A stretch of DNA of 60,001 nucleotides from an uncultured Eubacteriales bacterium (GTDB taxonomy: Bacteria > Bacillota > Clostridia > Oscillospirales > Butyricicoccaceae). Position 1 is the first letter of the stretch, and every line of letters starts with the position of its first letter. Shown in pieces: positions 40,571 to 50,738 of the stretch. The position numbers were made by a program, and so were the translations under genes. The notes under the pieces were generated by a model. It saw nothing but the letters and a program-made list of their open reading frames with translations. It was not told where the DNA came from and ran no database searches. The DNA lies in the NCBI GenBank assembly GCA_910585875.1, contig CAJUIK010000004.1, positions 15,311 to 75,311 on the forward strand. Reading direction: 5' to 3'.

Positions 40571-41971
40571 ATGCGCGGCGAACAGAGGACGGAGAGAGCG
40601 AAAAAAGGGTTTTCCGCCGGGGGGATTCGAGATATGACCCAGGGCAGTCCCGTCAGATTGATTTTGGCCTTTGCCATCCCGCTGTTGATCGGGAATATCT
40701 TTCAACAAATCTATACCATGGCGGATACGATGGTGTTGGGGCGCAATTTGGGAGGAGGCGCTATCGCCGCCGTGGGGGCGACTTCCTCCCTGTATTCTTT
40801 GCTGCTGGATTTCGCCATGGGCATGAACAGCGGATATGGCATTGTAGTCACGCGGCGCTTCGGCGCTCGGGATGAAAGCGGGATGAGGCAGGCTGTCGCA
40901 GGCATGATTTTGCTCAATTTGGCTGTGACGGCGGCGCTGACGGTTTTATCCCTACTGTTCCTCCGGCCGCTGATGCGGGCCATGAATACGCCGGAGGCCG
41001 TCTTTACTCAGGCGTATCTCTATATCGCCATTCTGTGCGGAGGGATGCTGGCCACAATTTGCTACAATATGTTTTCCGCCATTTTGCGGGCGGCGGGGGA
41101 CAGCCGTTCGCCCCTGTATTTCCTGATTCTCTCCTGCATAGTCAACGTGGCGCTGGACGTACTGCTGGTGGCGGGGCTTCGTTGGGGCGTTGCCGGGGCG
41201 GCGGTCGCCACAGTAATCGCCCAGGCGGTTTCCGCAGTTTTGTGCGGCGGATATCTTGTGAAGCGCTATCGCTTCTTGCTGCCGGTCAAGGAGGATTTTA
41301 GGCAGATCCGGCCGGTTTTGCCAGATTTGATTTCCACAGGATTTTCCATGGCGCTGATGATGTGCGTGGTGGATCTGGGGTCCGCCGTTTTTCAGCGGGC
41401 CAACAACAAGCTGGGCGAGAATTATATCGCCGCCCATACCGCTTCCCGGCGCATTATGAGCGTGATGATGCAGCCCTTGTCCAGCATAGCCGCCGCCAGC
41501 TCCGCCTTTGTAGGGCAGAATTGGGGCGCCCAGAAGAGAGAGCGCATCCGGCTGGCTCTGCAAAAGGTCTTGGGGATGGCCCTTTGCTGGGGGCTGTTTT
41601 CCTGCGGGGCGGCCTGGCTGTTTGGCCAGGAGATGGCGGAGCTGTCCATCGGCGTTTCCGACGAAACCATTGTGAAAAACGCTGCGCTGAGCCTCCGGTG
41701 GCATTTGTCCTTTTTCCCGGTTTTGGGCCTGTTGGTTTGCCTGCGTTCCTCCATGCAGGCCATGGGGGAAAAGCGGGTTCCGGTGCTGTCCAGCGGCATT
41801 GAGCTGGCCATGAAGATTTTTGCCGCCTGGCAGTTGGCGCCGCAGATTGGATTTCTGGGCATTTGCGTCGCCGAGCCCTTCGCCTGGGCGCTGATGACGA
41901 TTTTTCTGGGGTCCGCCTATCTTTTTCAGATCAGAAAGCGTCTGGTTCCTGAGGCGGCTGCGGCTCTTTGA
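40571..41971 (+). CDS. MATE family efflux transporter
   Basis: 466 aa, twelve predicted TM helices; cation-coupled multidrug/toxin extrusion family. Features: FAIPLLIGNIFQQIYTMADT then MVLGRNLGGGAIAAVGATSS in the N-half, AILRAAGDSRSPLYFLILSC, and FVGQNWGAQKRERIRLALQK opening the second half. AAAGGAGG lies 8 nt before ATG 40571. Its substrate is unknown; probably regulated by the divergent AraC protein. Confidence 0.94.
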   Translation: MRGEQRTERAKKGFSAGGIRDMTQGSPVRLILAFAIPLLIGNIFQQIYTMADTMVLGRNLGGGAIAAVGATSSLYSLLLDFAMGMNSGYGIVVTRRFGARDESGMRQAVAGMILLNLAVTAALTVLSLLFLRPLMRAMNTPEAVFTQAYLYIAILCGGMLATICYNMFSAILRAAGDSRSPLYFLILSCIVNVALDVLLVAGLRWGVAGAAVATVIAQAVSAVLCGGYLVKRYRFLLPVKEDFRQIRPVLPDLISTGFSMALMMCVVDLGSAVFQRANNKLGENYIAAHTASRRIMSVMMQPLSSIAAASSAFVGQNWGAQKRERIRLALQKVLGMALCWGLFSCGAAWLFGQEMAELSIGVSDETIVKNAALSLRWHLSFFPVLGLLVCLRSSMQAMGEKRVPVLSSGIELAMKIFAAWQLAPQIGFLGICVAEPFAWALMTIFLGSAYLFQIRKRLVPEAAAAL

Positions 41972-41997
41972 CAGAAGGCCGTCGGAAATGGTATACT
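41968..41997 (+). promoter_or_regulatory. Promoter of addBA
   Basis: TTGACA (41968-41973), 18 bp, TATACT (41992-41997). The -35 box overlaps the MATE stop codon. Confidence 0.65.
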
Positions 41998-42104
41998 TCT
42001 CCCGGAAGAACCCAGGAAAAAAACCAACCGCCGCGGCGGTCGGGGCCCTGCCGACGCGGGGCGCCGGGCCTGCCGCTTGTGATTTTGTCAGGAGAAGAGG
42101 AACC

Positions 42105-45100
42105 ATGATCATGCGGATTTACACCGGCCGGGCCCAGTGCGGCAAGACCCGCCGGCTGATGGAGGATATCGCCGCCGGAGCGGCCCAAGGGCGGCGGCAG
42201 ATTCTGCTGGCGCCGGAAATGCTCTCCCATGAAACCGAGCGCCGGCTGCTGGAAACCTGCGGAAACCCGGCCTCCCGCTGGGCCGAGGCTCTGACCTTTA
42301 AGCGGGCGGCCCAGCGCATTTTGGAGCAGGCCGGCTTGGGGGACCAACCGCTGCTGGACGATGGAGGACGGGTGCTGGCCATGCACAGGGCGGTGTTGCG
42401 GGCAGAGAAATCTCTGACCTATTACCAGACCGCCGGCGCCCGGCCCGAAATGGTGGAGCGGCTGACCGCCTTGGTGGACGAGCTGAAAAGCTGCCGGGTG
42501 ACCCCAGAGCAGCTGATGCAGGCCGCCCCGGCGGCGGGACAAGCCTCTGGGAAAATCCGGGATTTGGGGCTGCTGTACGCCTCTTATATTCAGGTTACCG
42601 CCGGGCTGGCCATGGACGACAAGGATATGCTGACCGTGGCCGAACAGGCCCTGGATCAATCAGATTTCGGCGAGGGCTGCGATCTCTATTTCGACGGCTA
42701 CGCCGGCTTCACCGCCCAGGAACGGGCGCTGGTGGAAAAGCTGTTGGGCCGCTGTCGGTCTATGACCTTCGCCGTGCTCTATCAGCAGGGGGACAGCCTG
42801 TTTTTCGAGCAGGAAAAATTGATTCGCCGGCTGGGGCGGATGGCGGAGCGGCAAGGGGCGCCTTGCCAAATTCAAGCCCTGCCTCCTCTGCCCGAGCAGC
42901 GCCCGCCGGCTCTGGCCGCCGTAGAGCGGGGGCTTTTTGATTACGCCGCGCCGCCCTGGCGGGGGTCGCCGGCGGGAGTTTCCCTCTGCCGGCTGGACAA
43001 CCCGGAGGAGGAATGCGAATACGCCGCCTCCCTATGCCGCCAGGCTCTGGCTTCCGGCCTGCGCTGCCGCCAAATCGCTCTGGCCGCCGGGGATATGAGC
43101 CTCTATCAGCCTTTGCTGGAAAACGCCTTTGAAAAGTTCCAAACGCCGCTGTTTTTAGCGGAAAAAAGCGATATCCTGCAAAAGCCGGTGCTGGCCGCCG
43201 TCAACGGCGCGTTGCAGGCGGCTGTGCAGAACATGAGCTACGACGCGGTGTTCGGCTACCTGAAAAGCGGCCTTTCCCCCTTGGAAGACGACGAGGTGGA
43301 TCGGCTGGAAAACTATGTGCTGACGTGGAATATCCGGGGCGGAGCCTATTTCAAGCCCTTTGAGAAAAACCCCGCCGGCTATGACGGCGCCCGAGCCGCC
43401 CAGGGGCTGGAGGATCTGCCCGGGCTGGAGGCCGTCCGCCAAAAGCTGATCCCGCCGCTGGAGGATTTGCAAAGCCGCCTCAAGGGCTGCAAAGAGGGGG
43501 GCGGCTTCGCCCGGGCCCTAGCCGGATTTTTGCAGCAGATTGAGCTGGAAAGCCGGATTGAAGGAAAAATCCAGGCGCTCGAAGCGGCGGACCGGCGGCG
43601 GGAGGCGGCGGAATACGCCCAGCTCTATGAGATATTGGAAAACGCTCTGGCCCAGTTCGCCGCCGCCATGGAAGGGGAGCCCATGGACGACGGGGAGTTC
43701 CTGCGGCTTTGGCGGCTCACCTTGTCCCAATACAGCGTGGCGTCCATTCCGGTGGCGCTGGACAACGTGCAGGCGGGCAGCTTTGAGCGGATGTCTTTCC
43801 ACCGAGTCAAGCTGCTGATCGTGCTGGGCGCCCGGGACGGAGCCCTGCCCCCGGCGGGAGGCGGCGGAGGGCTGCTCACCGAACACGACCGGGCTCTGCT
43901 GCTGGAGGCCGGAGTGGAGCTGACGGAAACCGCCGAGGAGCACGCCTACCAGGCCCAGAGCCAGATTTATCGGGGCTTTGCCGCGGCGGAAAGCCAGCTG
44001 ACCGTCCTCTACCCGGAAAAAACCATGGAGGGCGGCGCTTCCCGGCCCTCATACCTGCTGCGGCGCATCCAGGCTTTGCTGCCCCAGGTCCAGCTGGAAA
44101 CCCCGGACCCCAGCTGGCGGATGGCCGCGCCCAAACCCTCTTTCGAGCTGGCCTGCGCCTCTGTCAGCGGCGAGGGAGGACAGCTGGCGGAAACAGCCCG
44201 GCAGCTGGCTCTGGAACATCAGGATCTCGGCGATTATTTTCAGCGTCTGCGGGTCTATTCCGCCGCCCCCCGAGGGCCCATCCGCAGCAAAGCCCTGATC
44301 GCCGCGGCCTATGGCCGGAAGGTGCGGATGACGGCTTCCCGGGCGGAAAAAATCGCCGCCTGCCGGTTTTCGTATTTTATGGAATACGGCTTGGGCGCCA
44401 AAGAGCGCAAGCGGGCCCAGTTTGGCGCCCCAGAGACAGGCGCTTTTATCCATTTTGTGGTGGAACAGGCTATCCAGACGCTGACGAAAGAGCCGGAACT
44501 GCCCCCCAAGGAGGCGGCGGACCGGGCGGTGGATCTGTTTTTGCAGCAGAACGCCGGCATTTTTGGCGAGAGTGCCCGGCTGCGCAGTCTGTTTCGCCGG
44601 GCCCGGCAGCTGGCCCAGGCGGTGGTGGAGGACGTATGGCAAGAGCTTCAGGCCTCCCTGTTCCAGCCCATTTCCTTTGAGATGTCCTTTGGCGACGGCC
44701 AGCCCAACCCGGCGGTGGAGATTTCCAGCAACGGGCTGTCGATTTCCCTCAGCGGCAAAATCGACCGGCTGGACGGCTATATCCAAGGGGACACGCTCTA
44801 TGTAAAGGTGGCCGATTACAAAACCGGCCAAAAGACCTTTCACCTCTCCGACCTGCTGTACGGCGTCAATATGCAGATGTTCATCTACCTGCTGATGGCC
44901 CGCTGGGGTCAGGACGCCGTTTTGGAGGAGGCCGACCGCCGGTTGGGAAGCCGGGCGGATCGGATGGAAATGGCCGGCGTGCTCTATATTCCGGCCCGTA
45001 CCCCCTTCGTCCAGGGAGAATACGACATGGGGGAAGAGGAGAGCAAAAAAAAGCTGCGCAAGGAACTGCGGCGCATCGGCATTGTGCTGGACGAGCCGGC

Positions 45101-45470
45101 GGTCATGCAGGCCCTGGAACAGCCGGGGCCGGGGGGATACCGGTTTTTGCCGGTGACGCTGAAAAAGGACGGGTCTGTCAGCGCATCCCAGAGCATGACG
45201 ACCAGCGGCGCAGGCTTCGCCCGGCTGACTCGAGGAGTGGACCGGCAGCTGCGGCGCGTCGCCCGGCAACTGGCCCAGGGGGATATCGAGGCCCAGCCTT
45301 TGACCACCGGGCCCGATTGGTCCGCCTGCGACTGGTGCCCCTATCGGGACGCCTGCCATTTTGACGAAACCATGAAAAAAGACCGCCGCCGAAAAATCAA
45401 GGCCCTCAGCGACGAAGAAACCTTCGCCCAGCTGCAGCGCCAGGAAGAGGAGGAAGAAAATGGCCGTTGA
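42105..45470 (+). CDS. addB: ATP-dependent helicase-nuclease subunit B
   Basis: 1121 aa. With AddA it processes double-strand DNA ends for recombination, stopping at Chi-like sites. N-terminal nucleotide-binding loop IYTGRAQCGKTRRLMEDIAA (a diverged Walker A), inactive helicase core, and a RecB-type nuclease near the C-terminus (YVKVADYKTGQKTFHLSDLL). A 4Fe-4S cluster is indicated by Cys in AEKIAACRFSYFMEYGL plus CDWCPYRDACHFDE near the end. ATG 42105 follows AGGAGAAGAGG; the upstream open frame has no RBS. Confidence 0.95.
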   Translation: MIMRIYTGRAQCGKTRRLMEDIAAGAAQGRRQILLAPEMLSHETERRLLETCGNPASRWAEALTFKRAAQRILEQAGLGDQPLLDDGGRVLAMHRAVLRAEKSLTYYQTAGARPEMVERLTALVDELKSCRVTPEQLMQAAPAAGQASGKIRDLGLLYASYIQVTAGLAMDDKDMLTVAEQALDQSDFGEGCDLYFDGYAGFTAQERALVEKLLGRCRSMTFAVLYQQGDSLFFEQEKLIRRLGRMAERQGAPCQIQALPPLPEQRPPALAAVERGLFDYAAPPWRGSPAGVSLCRLDNPEEECEYAASLCRQALASGLRCRQIALAAGDMSLYQPLLENAFEKFQTPLFLAEKSDILQKPVLAAVNGALQAAVQNMSYDAVFGYLKSGLSPLEDDEVDRLENYVLTWNIRGGAYFKPFEKNPAGYDGARAAQGLEDLPGLEAVRQKLIPPLEDLQSRLKGCKEGGGFARALAGFLQQIELESRIEGKIQALEAADRRREAAEYAQLYEILENALAQFAAAMEGEPMDDGEFLRLWRLTLSQYSVASIPVALDNVQAGSFERMSFHRVKLLIVLGARDGALPPAGGGGGLLTEHDRALLLEAGVELTETAEEHAYQAQSQIYRGFAAAESQLTVLYPEKTMEGGASRPSYLLRRIQALLPQVQLETPDPSWRMAAPKPSFELACASVSGEGGQLAETARQLALEHQDLGDYFQRLRVYSAAPRGPIRSKALIAAAYGRKVRMTASRAEKIAACRFSYFMEYGLGAKERKRAQFGAPETGAFIHFVVEQAIQTLTKEPELPPKEAADRAVDLFLQQNAGIFGESARLRSLFRRARQLAQAVVEDVWQELQASLFQPISFEMSFGDGQPNPAVEISSNGLSISLSGKIDRLDGYIQGDTLYVKVADYKTGQKTFHLSDLLYGVNMQMFIYLLMARWGQDAVLEEADRRLGSRADRMEMAGVLYIPARTPFVQGEYDMGEEESKKKLRKELRRIGIVLDEPAVMQALEQPGPGGYRFLPVTLKKDGSVSASQSMTTSGAGFARLTRGVDRQLRRVARQLAQGDIEAQPLTTGPDWSACDWCPYRDACHFDETMKKDRRRKIKALSDEETFAQLQRQEEEEENGR

Positions 45471-48400
45471 GTTTACCCCTGAACAGCAAAACGCCGTGGA
45501 CAGCCGGGGCGGCGCTTTGATTGTGGCCGCCGCCGCGGGCAGCGGCAAAACCGCCGTGCTGGTGGAGAGGGCGATACGCCGCGTTACCGACGACGAAAAC
45601 CCGGCGGACATCGATTCGCTGCTCATCGTCACCTTTACCAACGCCGCCGCTGGGGAAATGCGGGAGCGGATAGCGGCCAGCCTGCTCCAGCAGTTGTCTC
45701 AAAACCCGACCAGCGGCCGCCTGCGCCGTCAGCTGGCCCTGCTGGGGTCCGCCCGGATTCAAACCGTCCACTCCTTTTGCCTGGATCTGGTGCGCCAGAA
45801 TTTCAGCCAATGCGGTATTTCTCCCAGCTTCCGTCTGCTGGACAAGGCGGAAAGCGAGCTGCTAAAGGACCAGGCCATGGAAGAAGCCCTGGAAAAGAAA
45901 TACGCCCAAGAGCAGGAGGACCCGGATTTCCAGGCCGCTGTGGAAAATTTTGCAGAGGACCGAGGAGACCGGGGATTGCGCGGCGCTGCAGAAAAGCTCT
46001 ATAACAGCCTGCGCAGCTACGCGGACCCCCAGGGCTGGCTGGATAGGGCGATAGAGACGGTGAAGCTATCCGCCGGCAGCCAGCCCCAAGACCTGCCCTG
46101 GAGCCAGGACTTGCTGGAATTCTGCCGGCAGACCCTGGATTATCAACAGGAAAAGCTGCTGCGGGCCTACCGCCTGCTGGAAGAGGACCCCAAGGTTCAG
46201 GCAAAATACGGCCCGGCCTTTGACCAGTGCCTGGCGGCGGCTCAGAATATCCGCCAGGCCGCCGACCTGGGTTGGGATCCGTGTTACCAGGCGCTTAGCC
46301 TGTTTGAAAAGCCCCGGCTGTCCCCTGTGAAAAATGCGGACAAAGAGCTGACCGACCGGCTCAAGCAGGCGCGAGACGATTTTGGAGACAGCGTGGCCTT
46401 TCTGGCTCAGCAGGTCGTTTCCCGCCCTGGGGAGCAGGTGCGGCGGGAGATGGCCCTGTCGCTGCCCATCCTGCGGGGGCTGGCCGGGCTGGAGCGGGCC
46501 TTTGAAGAGGAATACGACCAGATCAAACGCCGGGAAAACGCCCTGGATTTCAGCGACCTGGAGCATCTGGCTCTGAAGCTGCTGACAGACCGGGAGACGG
46601 GAGAACCCTCTCAGCTGGCCCGGCAGCTGGCCCAGGGAATCACAGAAATTCTGGTGGACGAATATCAGGACACCAACGAGATTCAAGACAGCATTTTTTC
46701 CGCCCTGCGCGGGGAGGGAAACAGCCTGTTTATGGTGGGCGACGTCAAGCAGAGCATCTATCGGTTCCGCCTGGCGGAGCCCGAGATTTTTGTGGAAAAA
46801 TACTATCAATATCAGGACTACGAAGAGGACCCCGACGCGCCCTGTAAGCGGATTATGCTCAACCGGAATTTCCGCTCCCGCCGCGAAGTGTTGGAGTTGA
46901 CCAATTTCATTTTCCGCCGGCTGATGAGCCGGGGATTCGGCGGCGTGGATTATGACGAAAGGGAGGAGCTGCGGCAGGGCCAGAGCGCCTATGCCGGCGC
47001 CTGCCCTGCGGAGGTCTATCTGCTGGACATGGAGCGGGAACGAGACGAAGAGGAGGAATCGGTGGAGCGGGCGGTCTACGAGGCGGAATTTGTGGGGAGC
47101 CTGGCGGCCAGGCAGCTTCGGGAAACCCAAGTCATAGACAAGCAGACCGGCCTGCCCCGGCCCGCCCGGCCCGACGATATCGCGATTCTGCTCAGCTCCT
47201 TTTCCAACAAAGCTCCTCTCTATCAGCAGGCTTTGGAGCGCCGGGGCGTGCCTAGCAGCGCCGGCGGAGGGGATTTTTACGGCTCCATTGAGACGGCCGT
47301 CATGCGGTCTATGCTGGCGATTATCGACAACCCCCGGCAGGATATCCCGCTGGTTTCCGTCATGCGTTCGCCGCTGTATCTCTTTTCTCCCGACGAGCTT
47401 CTGTCCATCCGGCAGCAGAACAAACAGGGGGATTTTTACGACGCCCTGCTCAAAAGCCCGGCGCCCCGAGCCCAGGCTTTTTTGGCCGATCTGCGGGAAT
47501 TCCGGGCCTACCGGCCGGATATCAGCGTGGGCCGGCTGGTGTCGTTGATTTACGCCCGCACCGGCGCTTTGGGGGTGTTCCAGGCTCTGGACAACGGCGC
47601 CCAGCGCCGCCGGAATCTTCAGCGCTTCTATCAGCTGGCCCTGCAATATGAAAACAGCGGTAGCCGGGGGCTTTTCGGGTTTCTGCGGGCTCTGGAAAAG
47701 CGGGCCCAGGAAAAGGATACGCCGGCGGACCCGGCGCCCGGCGCCGTGCGGCTGATGAGCGTCCATGGGTCCAAAGGGCTGGAATTTCCCATCGTCATTC
47801 TGCCCGATTTGGGCAAGCGCTTCAACACCGACGACCTGCGCAAGCCCATGGTTCTGCACAAGGGGACGGGTTTATCCTTCCGGCTGCGGGATCTGAAGCG
47901 GCGGGTGGAATATAAAACCCAGCTACAGCAGGCCATTTTGCTCCGCTGCCGCCAGGAATCCCGGGAAGAAGAGCTGAGAAAGCTCTATGTGGCCATGACC
48001 CGGGCCCGGGAAAAACTGATTCTCACCATGACTCTGCCCAAAGCGGCGGACAAGCTCCGCCAATGGGAGGGGCTTTACGACGACCAGGGCCGTCTGCCTC
48101 TTGGCGCCGTGGCGGACCAAGCCGGCGCCGCCATGTGGGCGGCGGCGCCGTTGCTGCGCCATCCGGCGGGCGGGCCTTTGCGGGAATACGCCGGCCTGCC
48201 CTTGCGGGCGCCGGACCAGGACGCCCGGGCCGGGGATCTCTATTGCGCCGTCGTCCCCTTTGACGCCAGCCTCCTGCAGCAGGATCTCCGCCAGATCGAC
48301 GTCCAGCCGCCGGCGGAGCAGCTGACGCTGGATATGCCCCGATATAGGCTGCTTCAGCAGTTTGTCTATCCCCACGAAGCCGCCGTCCGCCTGCCTTCCA

Positions 48401-49035
48401 AGCTGACGCCCACTGGACTGAACAAGCTGGACCAGGACAGCGTCCTGATCGAATGGGAAGGGGGAGAAGGGGAAGAGGCTCGGCCCAAACTCCAGCTGTA
48501 TTCAACCAAAAGCCGGGGAGAGGCCGCTCGGATGGGCTCGGTATTCCACAGGTGTATGCAGCTGATCCGGTGGGAACACTGCCGAACCCCTCGGGAAGCG
48601 GCCCGGGAGCTGGGCCGTCTGCGCCGGCAAGGCAAACTGGGGCCCGAAGCCGCTTGGATTCCCCCGGAGCCGGTGGCCGCCTTTGTTAATTCGCCCCTGG
48701 GGCGGCTGGCCCAAAGCCATGAATGTTTGCGGGAATATCAGTTTTCCGCCCTGTTCTCCCCGGCGGAGCTGGGGCTGGACGGGGGAGAAGAGGAGCAGAT
48801 TTTGATGAACGGCGTGATCGACCTGCTGATTCTCACCCCAGAGGGGGCGGAAATTGTGGATTTCAAGAGCGACCGACTGGCGCCGGGGCAGGAACAGGCT
48901 CAGGCGGAACGGTATCGGCGTCAGCTGGAGATTTACGCCAAGGCGGCGGAAAAGGTGCTGGAGGTTCCCGCCTGCCGGCGCTGGGTCTATTTTCTGGCCG
49001 CCGGTCAAGCGGTGGAAATCGGAGAAAGCCGATAG
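45460..49035 (+). CDS. addA: ATP-dependent helicase-nuclease subunit A
   Basis: 1191 aa UvrD-type helicase plus nuclease. Motifs in order: Q motif FTPEQQNAVD, Walker A IVAAAAGSGKTAVLVERAI, motif II LVDEYQDTNEIQDSIF, motif III VGDVKQSIYRFRLAEPEIF, motif IV NRNFRSRREV, motif V LMSVHGSKGLEFPIVILPDL, motif VI YVAMTRAREKLILTM. The C-terminal nuclease has GVIDLLILTPEGAEIVDFKS. It overlaps addB by 11 nt and its RBS (AAGAGGAGGAAG) lies within addB. Confidence 0.97.
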   Translation: MAVEFTPEQQNAVDSRGGALIVAAAAGSGKTAVLVERAIRRVTDDENPADIDSLLIVTFTNAAAGEMRERIAASLLQQLSQNPTSGRLRRQLALLGSARIQTVHSFCLDLVRQNFSQCGISPSFRLLDKAESELLKDQAMEEALEKKYAQEQEDPDFQAAVENFAEDRGDRGLRGAAEKLYNSLRSYADPQGWLDRAIETVKLSAGSQPQDLPWSQDLLEFCRQTLDYQQEKLLRAYRLLEEDPKVQAKYGPAFDQCLAAAQNIRQAADLGWDPCYQALSLFEKPRLSPVKNADKELTDRLKQARDDFGDSVAFLAQQVVSRPGEQVRREMALSLPILRGLAGLERAFEEEYDQIKRRENALDFSDLEHLALKLLTDRETGEPSQLARQLAQGITEILVDEYQDTNEIQDSIFSALRGEGNSLFMVGDVKQSIYRFRLAEPEIFVEKYYQYQDYEEDPDAPCKRIMLNRNFRSRREVLELTNFIFRRLMSRGFGGVDYDEREELRQGQSAYAGACPAEVYLLDMERERDEEEESVERAVYEAEFVGSLAARQLRETQVIDKQTGLPRPARPDDIAILLSSFSNKAPLYQQALERRGVPSSAGGGDFYGSIETAVMRSMLAIIDNPRQDIPLVSVMRSPLYLFSPDELLSIRQQNKQGDFYDALLKSPAPRAQAFLADLREFRAYRPDISVGRLVSLIYARTGALGVFQALDNGAQRRRNLQRFYQLALQYENSGSRGLFGFLRALEKRAQEKDTPADPAPGAVRLMSVHGSKGLEFPIVILPDLGKRFNTDDLRKPMVLHKGTGLSFRLRDLKRRVEYKTQLQQAILLRCRQESREEELRKLYVAMTRAREKLILTMTLPKAADKLRQWEGLYDDQGRLPLGAVADQAGAAMWAAAPLLRHPAGGPLREYAGLPLRAPDQDARAGDLYCAVVPFDASLLQQDLRQIDVQPPAEQLTLDMPRYRLLQQFVYPHEAAVRLPSKLTPTGLNKLDQDSVLIEWEGGEGEEARPKLQLYSTKSRGEAARMGSVFHRCMQLIRWEHCRTPREAARELGRLRRQGKLGPEAAWIPPEPVAAFVNSPLGRLAQSHECLREYQFSALFSPAELGLDGGEEEQILMNGVIDLLILTPEGAEIVDFKSDRLAPGQEQAQAERYRRQLEIYAKAAEKVLEVPACRRWVYFLAAGQAVEIGESR

Positions 49036-49089
49036 GGAAAAACCAATTTTATCCTGTTCCCAGAGTGGTTTCGCTCCCCAAATATCAAT

Positions 49090-49119
49090 AAAAAAGCTGG
49101 CCGAAAGGCCAGCTTTTTT
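49090..49119. terminator. Bidirectional intrinsic terminator
   Basis: AAAAAAGCTGGCC - GAAA - GGCCAGCTTTTTT, between addA and the convergent foldase gene. Confidence 0.88.
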
Positions 49120-49134
49120 GACGGTATGCGGAGA

Positions 49135-50580
49135 TTACAGCGCCAGATTGATCGCTCGCTCCGAGATTTCGCTGGGATATTTTTCGGCCAGCTGATCCAG
49201 ATAATCGTTGTAGTCCTGGTTGGACAGAGCGGTTTCCGCCGAAGACTTCCAAGCCAAGCGGCTGGCGGAGAAATACATGATGTGGTAGCCGTAATCGGTT
49301 TTGACAATGCCGGTGTCGCCTGCCCGGCGGCTTTCGTCCATACACCAATTCTTAAAGGGCTCCACAAAATTGGTGTTGGCGTTGACGCCGGTATAGATGC
49401 CGCCGGAGGAGGCGTTGCCGTCGGCGGAATGCTGGCGGGCCAGGTCCGCGAAAGAATCCTCGGTGGCCTCGCCGTCCTTCCATTGCTGGAGCAGCTCTTC
49501 AGCCTGTTGTTTGATTTCCGCGTCGTTGGTCTCGTCGCTGCGCAACAGGATATGGCGAATATCCACGCTGGGGCTTTCGTCCAGATACCGGTCTACAAAG
49601 TACATGACGCTGTAGTTTGTGGAAATTTCCAACACTTCCACGTCGCCGGTTTTTCGGGCGGGGTCTTTGACCCAGTCGATGACAGTGCCCGAGGAATAGA
49701 GGGGGGCGGCTTCTGTCAGAGTGCCGTCGTCCTCGGCGTACTGCTCCTTCTGGTCTTCCGCGGCGTTTTCACGGGCCAGGCGGATAAAGGAGCGCTCGTC
49801 CGTCACCTGGGCGGCAAATTCTTCGGCTTTTTCCTTGGCCTGGGTTTTAGAGGCCTCGTCTTCCGCGTCATAGAAGACCTGGAACACCCGGTAATCCGCC
49901 AAATCGAATTGGTCGGCGTTTTCTTGGTAATAGCCCTCCAGGTCGGCGTCGGTATACTCTTTGGCCTGAGTATTCTCGTAAAAATCCCCGCCCAAAGACT
50001 CTTTCCAGACGATGTCCTTGTAATCGTCCATGGAGAGCGTCATGCCCAAGACGTTTTGCAGATAGATCTGGGCGGAAACGCCCTGCTCTTGAGCGGCGGT
50101 TTCGATGGAGGCCAGATTGCTGTCAAAGGAGGCCTGGCCTTCTTCGCTCATGGCGTATCCCTGGGCTTGGGCCTCGTTGTAAAGGCTGTAAACCCGCTGG
50201 ATGCTGGAATCCGTCTGCTGGCGGAAGTATTCGCCAAAGGTGGTTTCCTCGTCGTACATGGCGTCGTCCAGGTTGGAGTCGGTAATGCCCATAGAAGTCA
50301 GATAGCTCTCGTTGGAAGAATAAAAATTGCTGCGCAGCATATTGTAATAATAGGCGTATTCCTGACCGGAGATTTTGGCGTCGCCCACCGTCATGGCCGT
50401 CATGTTGCGCTGGAGGAAGCCGGTGGAATACAAGATGCCGAAGACAAGCAGGCACAGGGCCAGCGCGCCGGCGACGCCGCCTGCGATTTGATAGATCCGG
50501 CGGCTGCCGCGGCTCTGTTCCGCCGGCTTCTGGCCGCCTTCGGCGGCTCGTTCTTTGCGTGTTCGTGCTCCTTTACCCAT
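49135..50580 (-). CDS. Membrane-anchored peptidyl-prolyl isomerase (SurA/PrsA-like)
   Basis: 481 aa. A basic cytoplasmic N-terminus, one TM helix at 31-55 (IAGGVAGALALCLLVFGILY), a SurA-like helical chaperone region (60-310) and a parvulin domain at about 330-450: SPSVDIRHILLRSDETN, SFADLARQHSADGNASSGGI, DTGIVKTDYGYHIMYF. Assists folding of exported proteins. Unlike classical PrsA it is anchored by a TM helix; no lipobox is present. GAGGA precedes the ATG. Monocistronic. Confidence 0.9.
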   Translation of the reverse strand: MGKGARTRKERAAEGGQKPAEQSRGSRRIYQIAGGVAGALALCLLVFGILYSTGFLQRNMTAMTVGDAKISGQEYAYYYNMLRSNFYSSNESYLTSMGITDSNLDDAMYDEETTFGEYFRQQTDSSIQRVYSLYNEAQAQGYAMSEEGQASFDSNLASIETAAQEQGVSAQIYLQNVLGMTLSMDDYKDIVWKESLGGDFYENTQAKEYTDADLEGYYQENADQFDLADYRVFQVFYDAEDEASKTQAKEKAEEFAAQVTDERSFIRLARENAAEDQKEQYAEDDGTLTEAAPLYSSGTVIDWVKDPARKTGDVEVLEISTNYSVMYFVDRYLDESPSVDIRHILLRSDETNDAEIKQQAEELLQQWKDGEATEDSFADLARQHSADGNASSGGIYTGVNANTNFVEPFKNWCMDESRRAGDTGIVKTDYGYHIMYFSASRLAWKSSAETALSNQDYNDYLDQLAEKYPSEISERAINLAL

Positions 50581-50738
50581 TCAAAACATCCTCATTTCCT
50601 TGATTTTGCGTTGATACAGCTTCTCCATTATACAAGAAAGTCCGGGGAGAATTGTTACAAACTTATGAAATTATACAAAATAAAACCGCAAAAATCAAGC
50701 TGCCTTTTTTCTTTGGCGGCTTGAAATGCAAATTGGGC

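Noticed and set aside
46066..47859. Minus-strand open frame of 597 codons opposite addA
   Set aside because: Antisense to the helicase motifs of addA; no RBS or recognisable domain. The same applies to 17374-19095, 19739-21454, 34179-35849 and 44049-45641.
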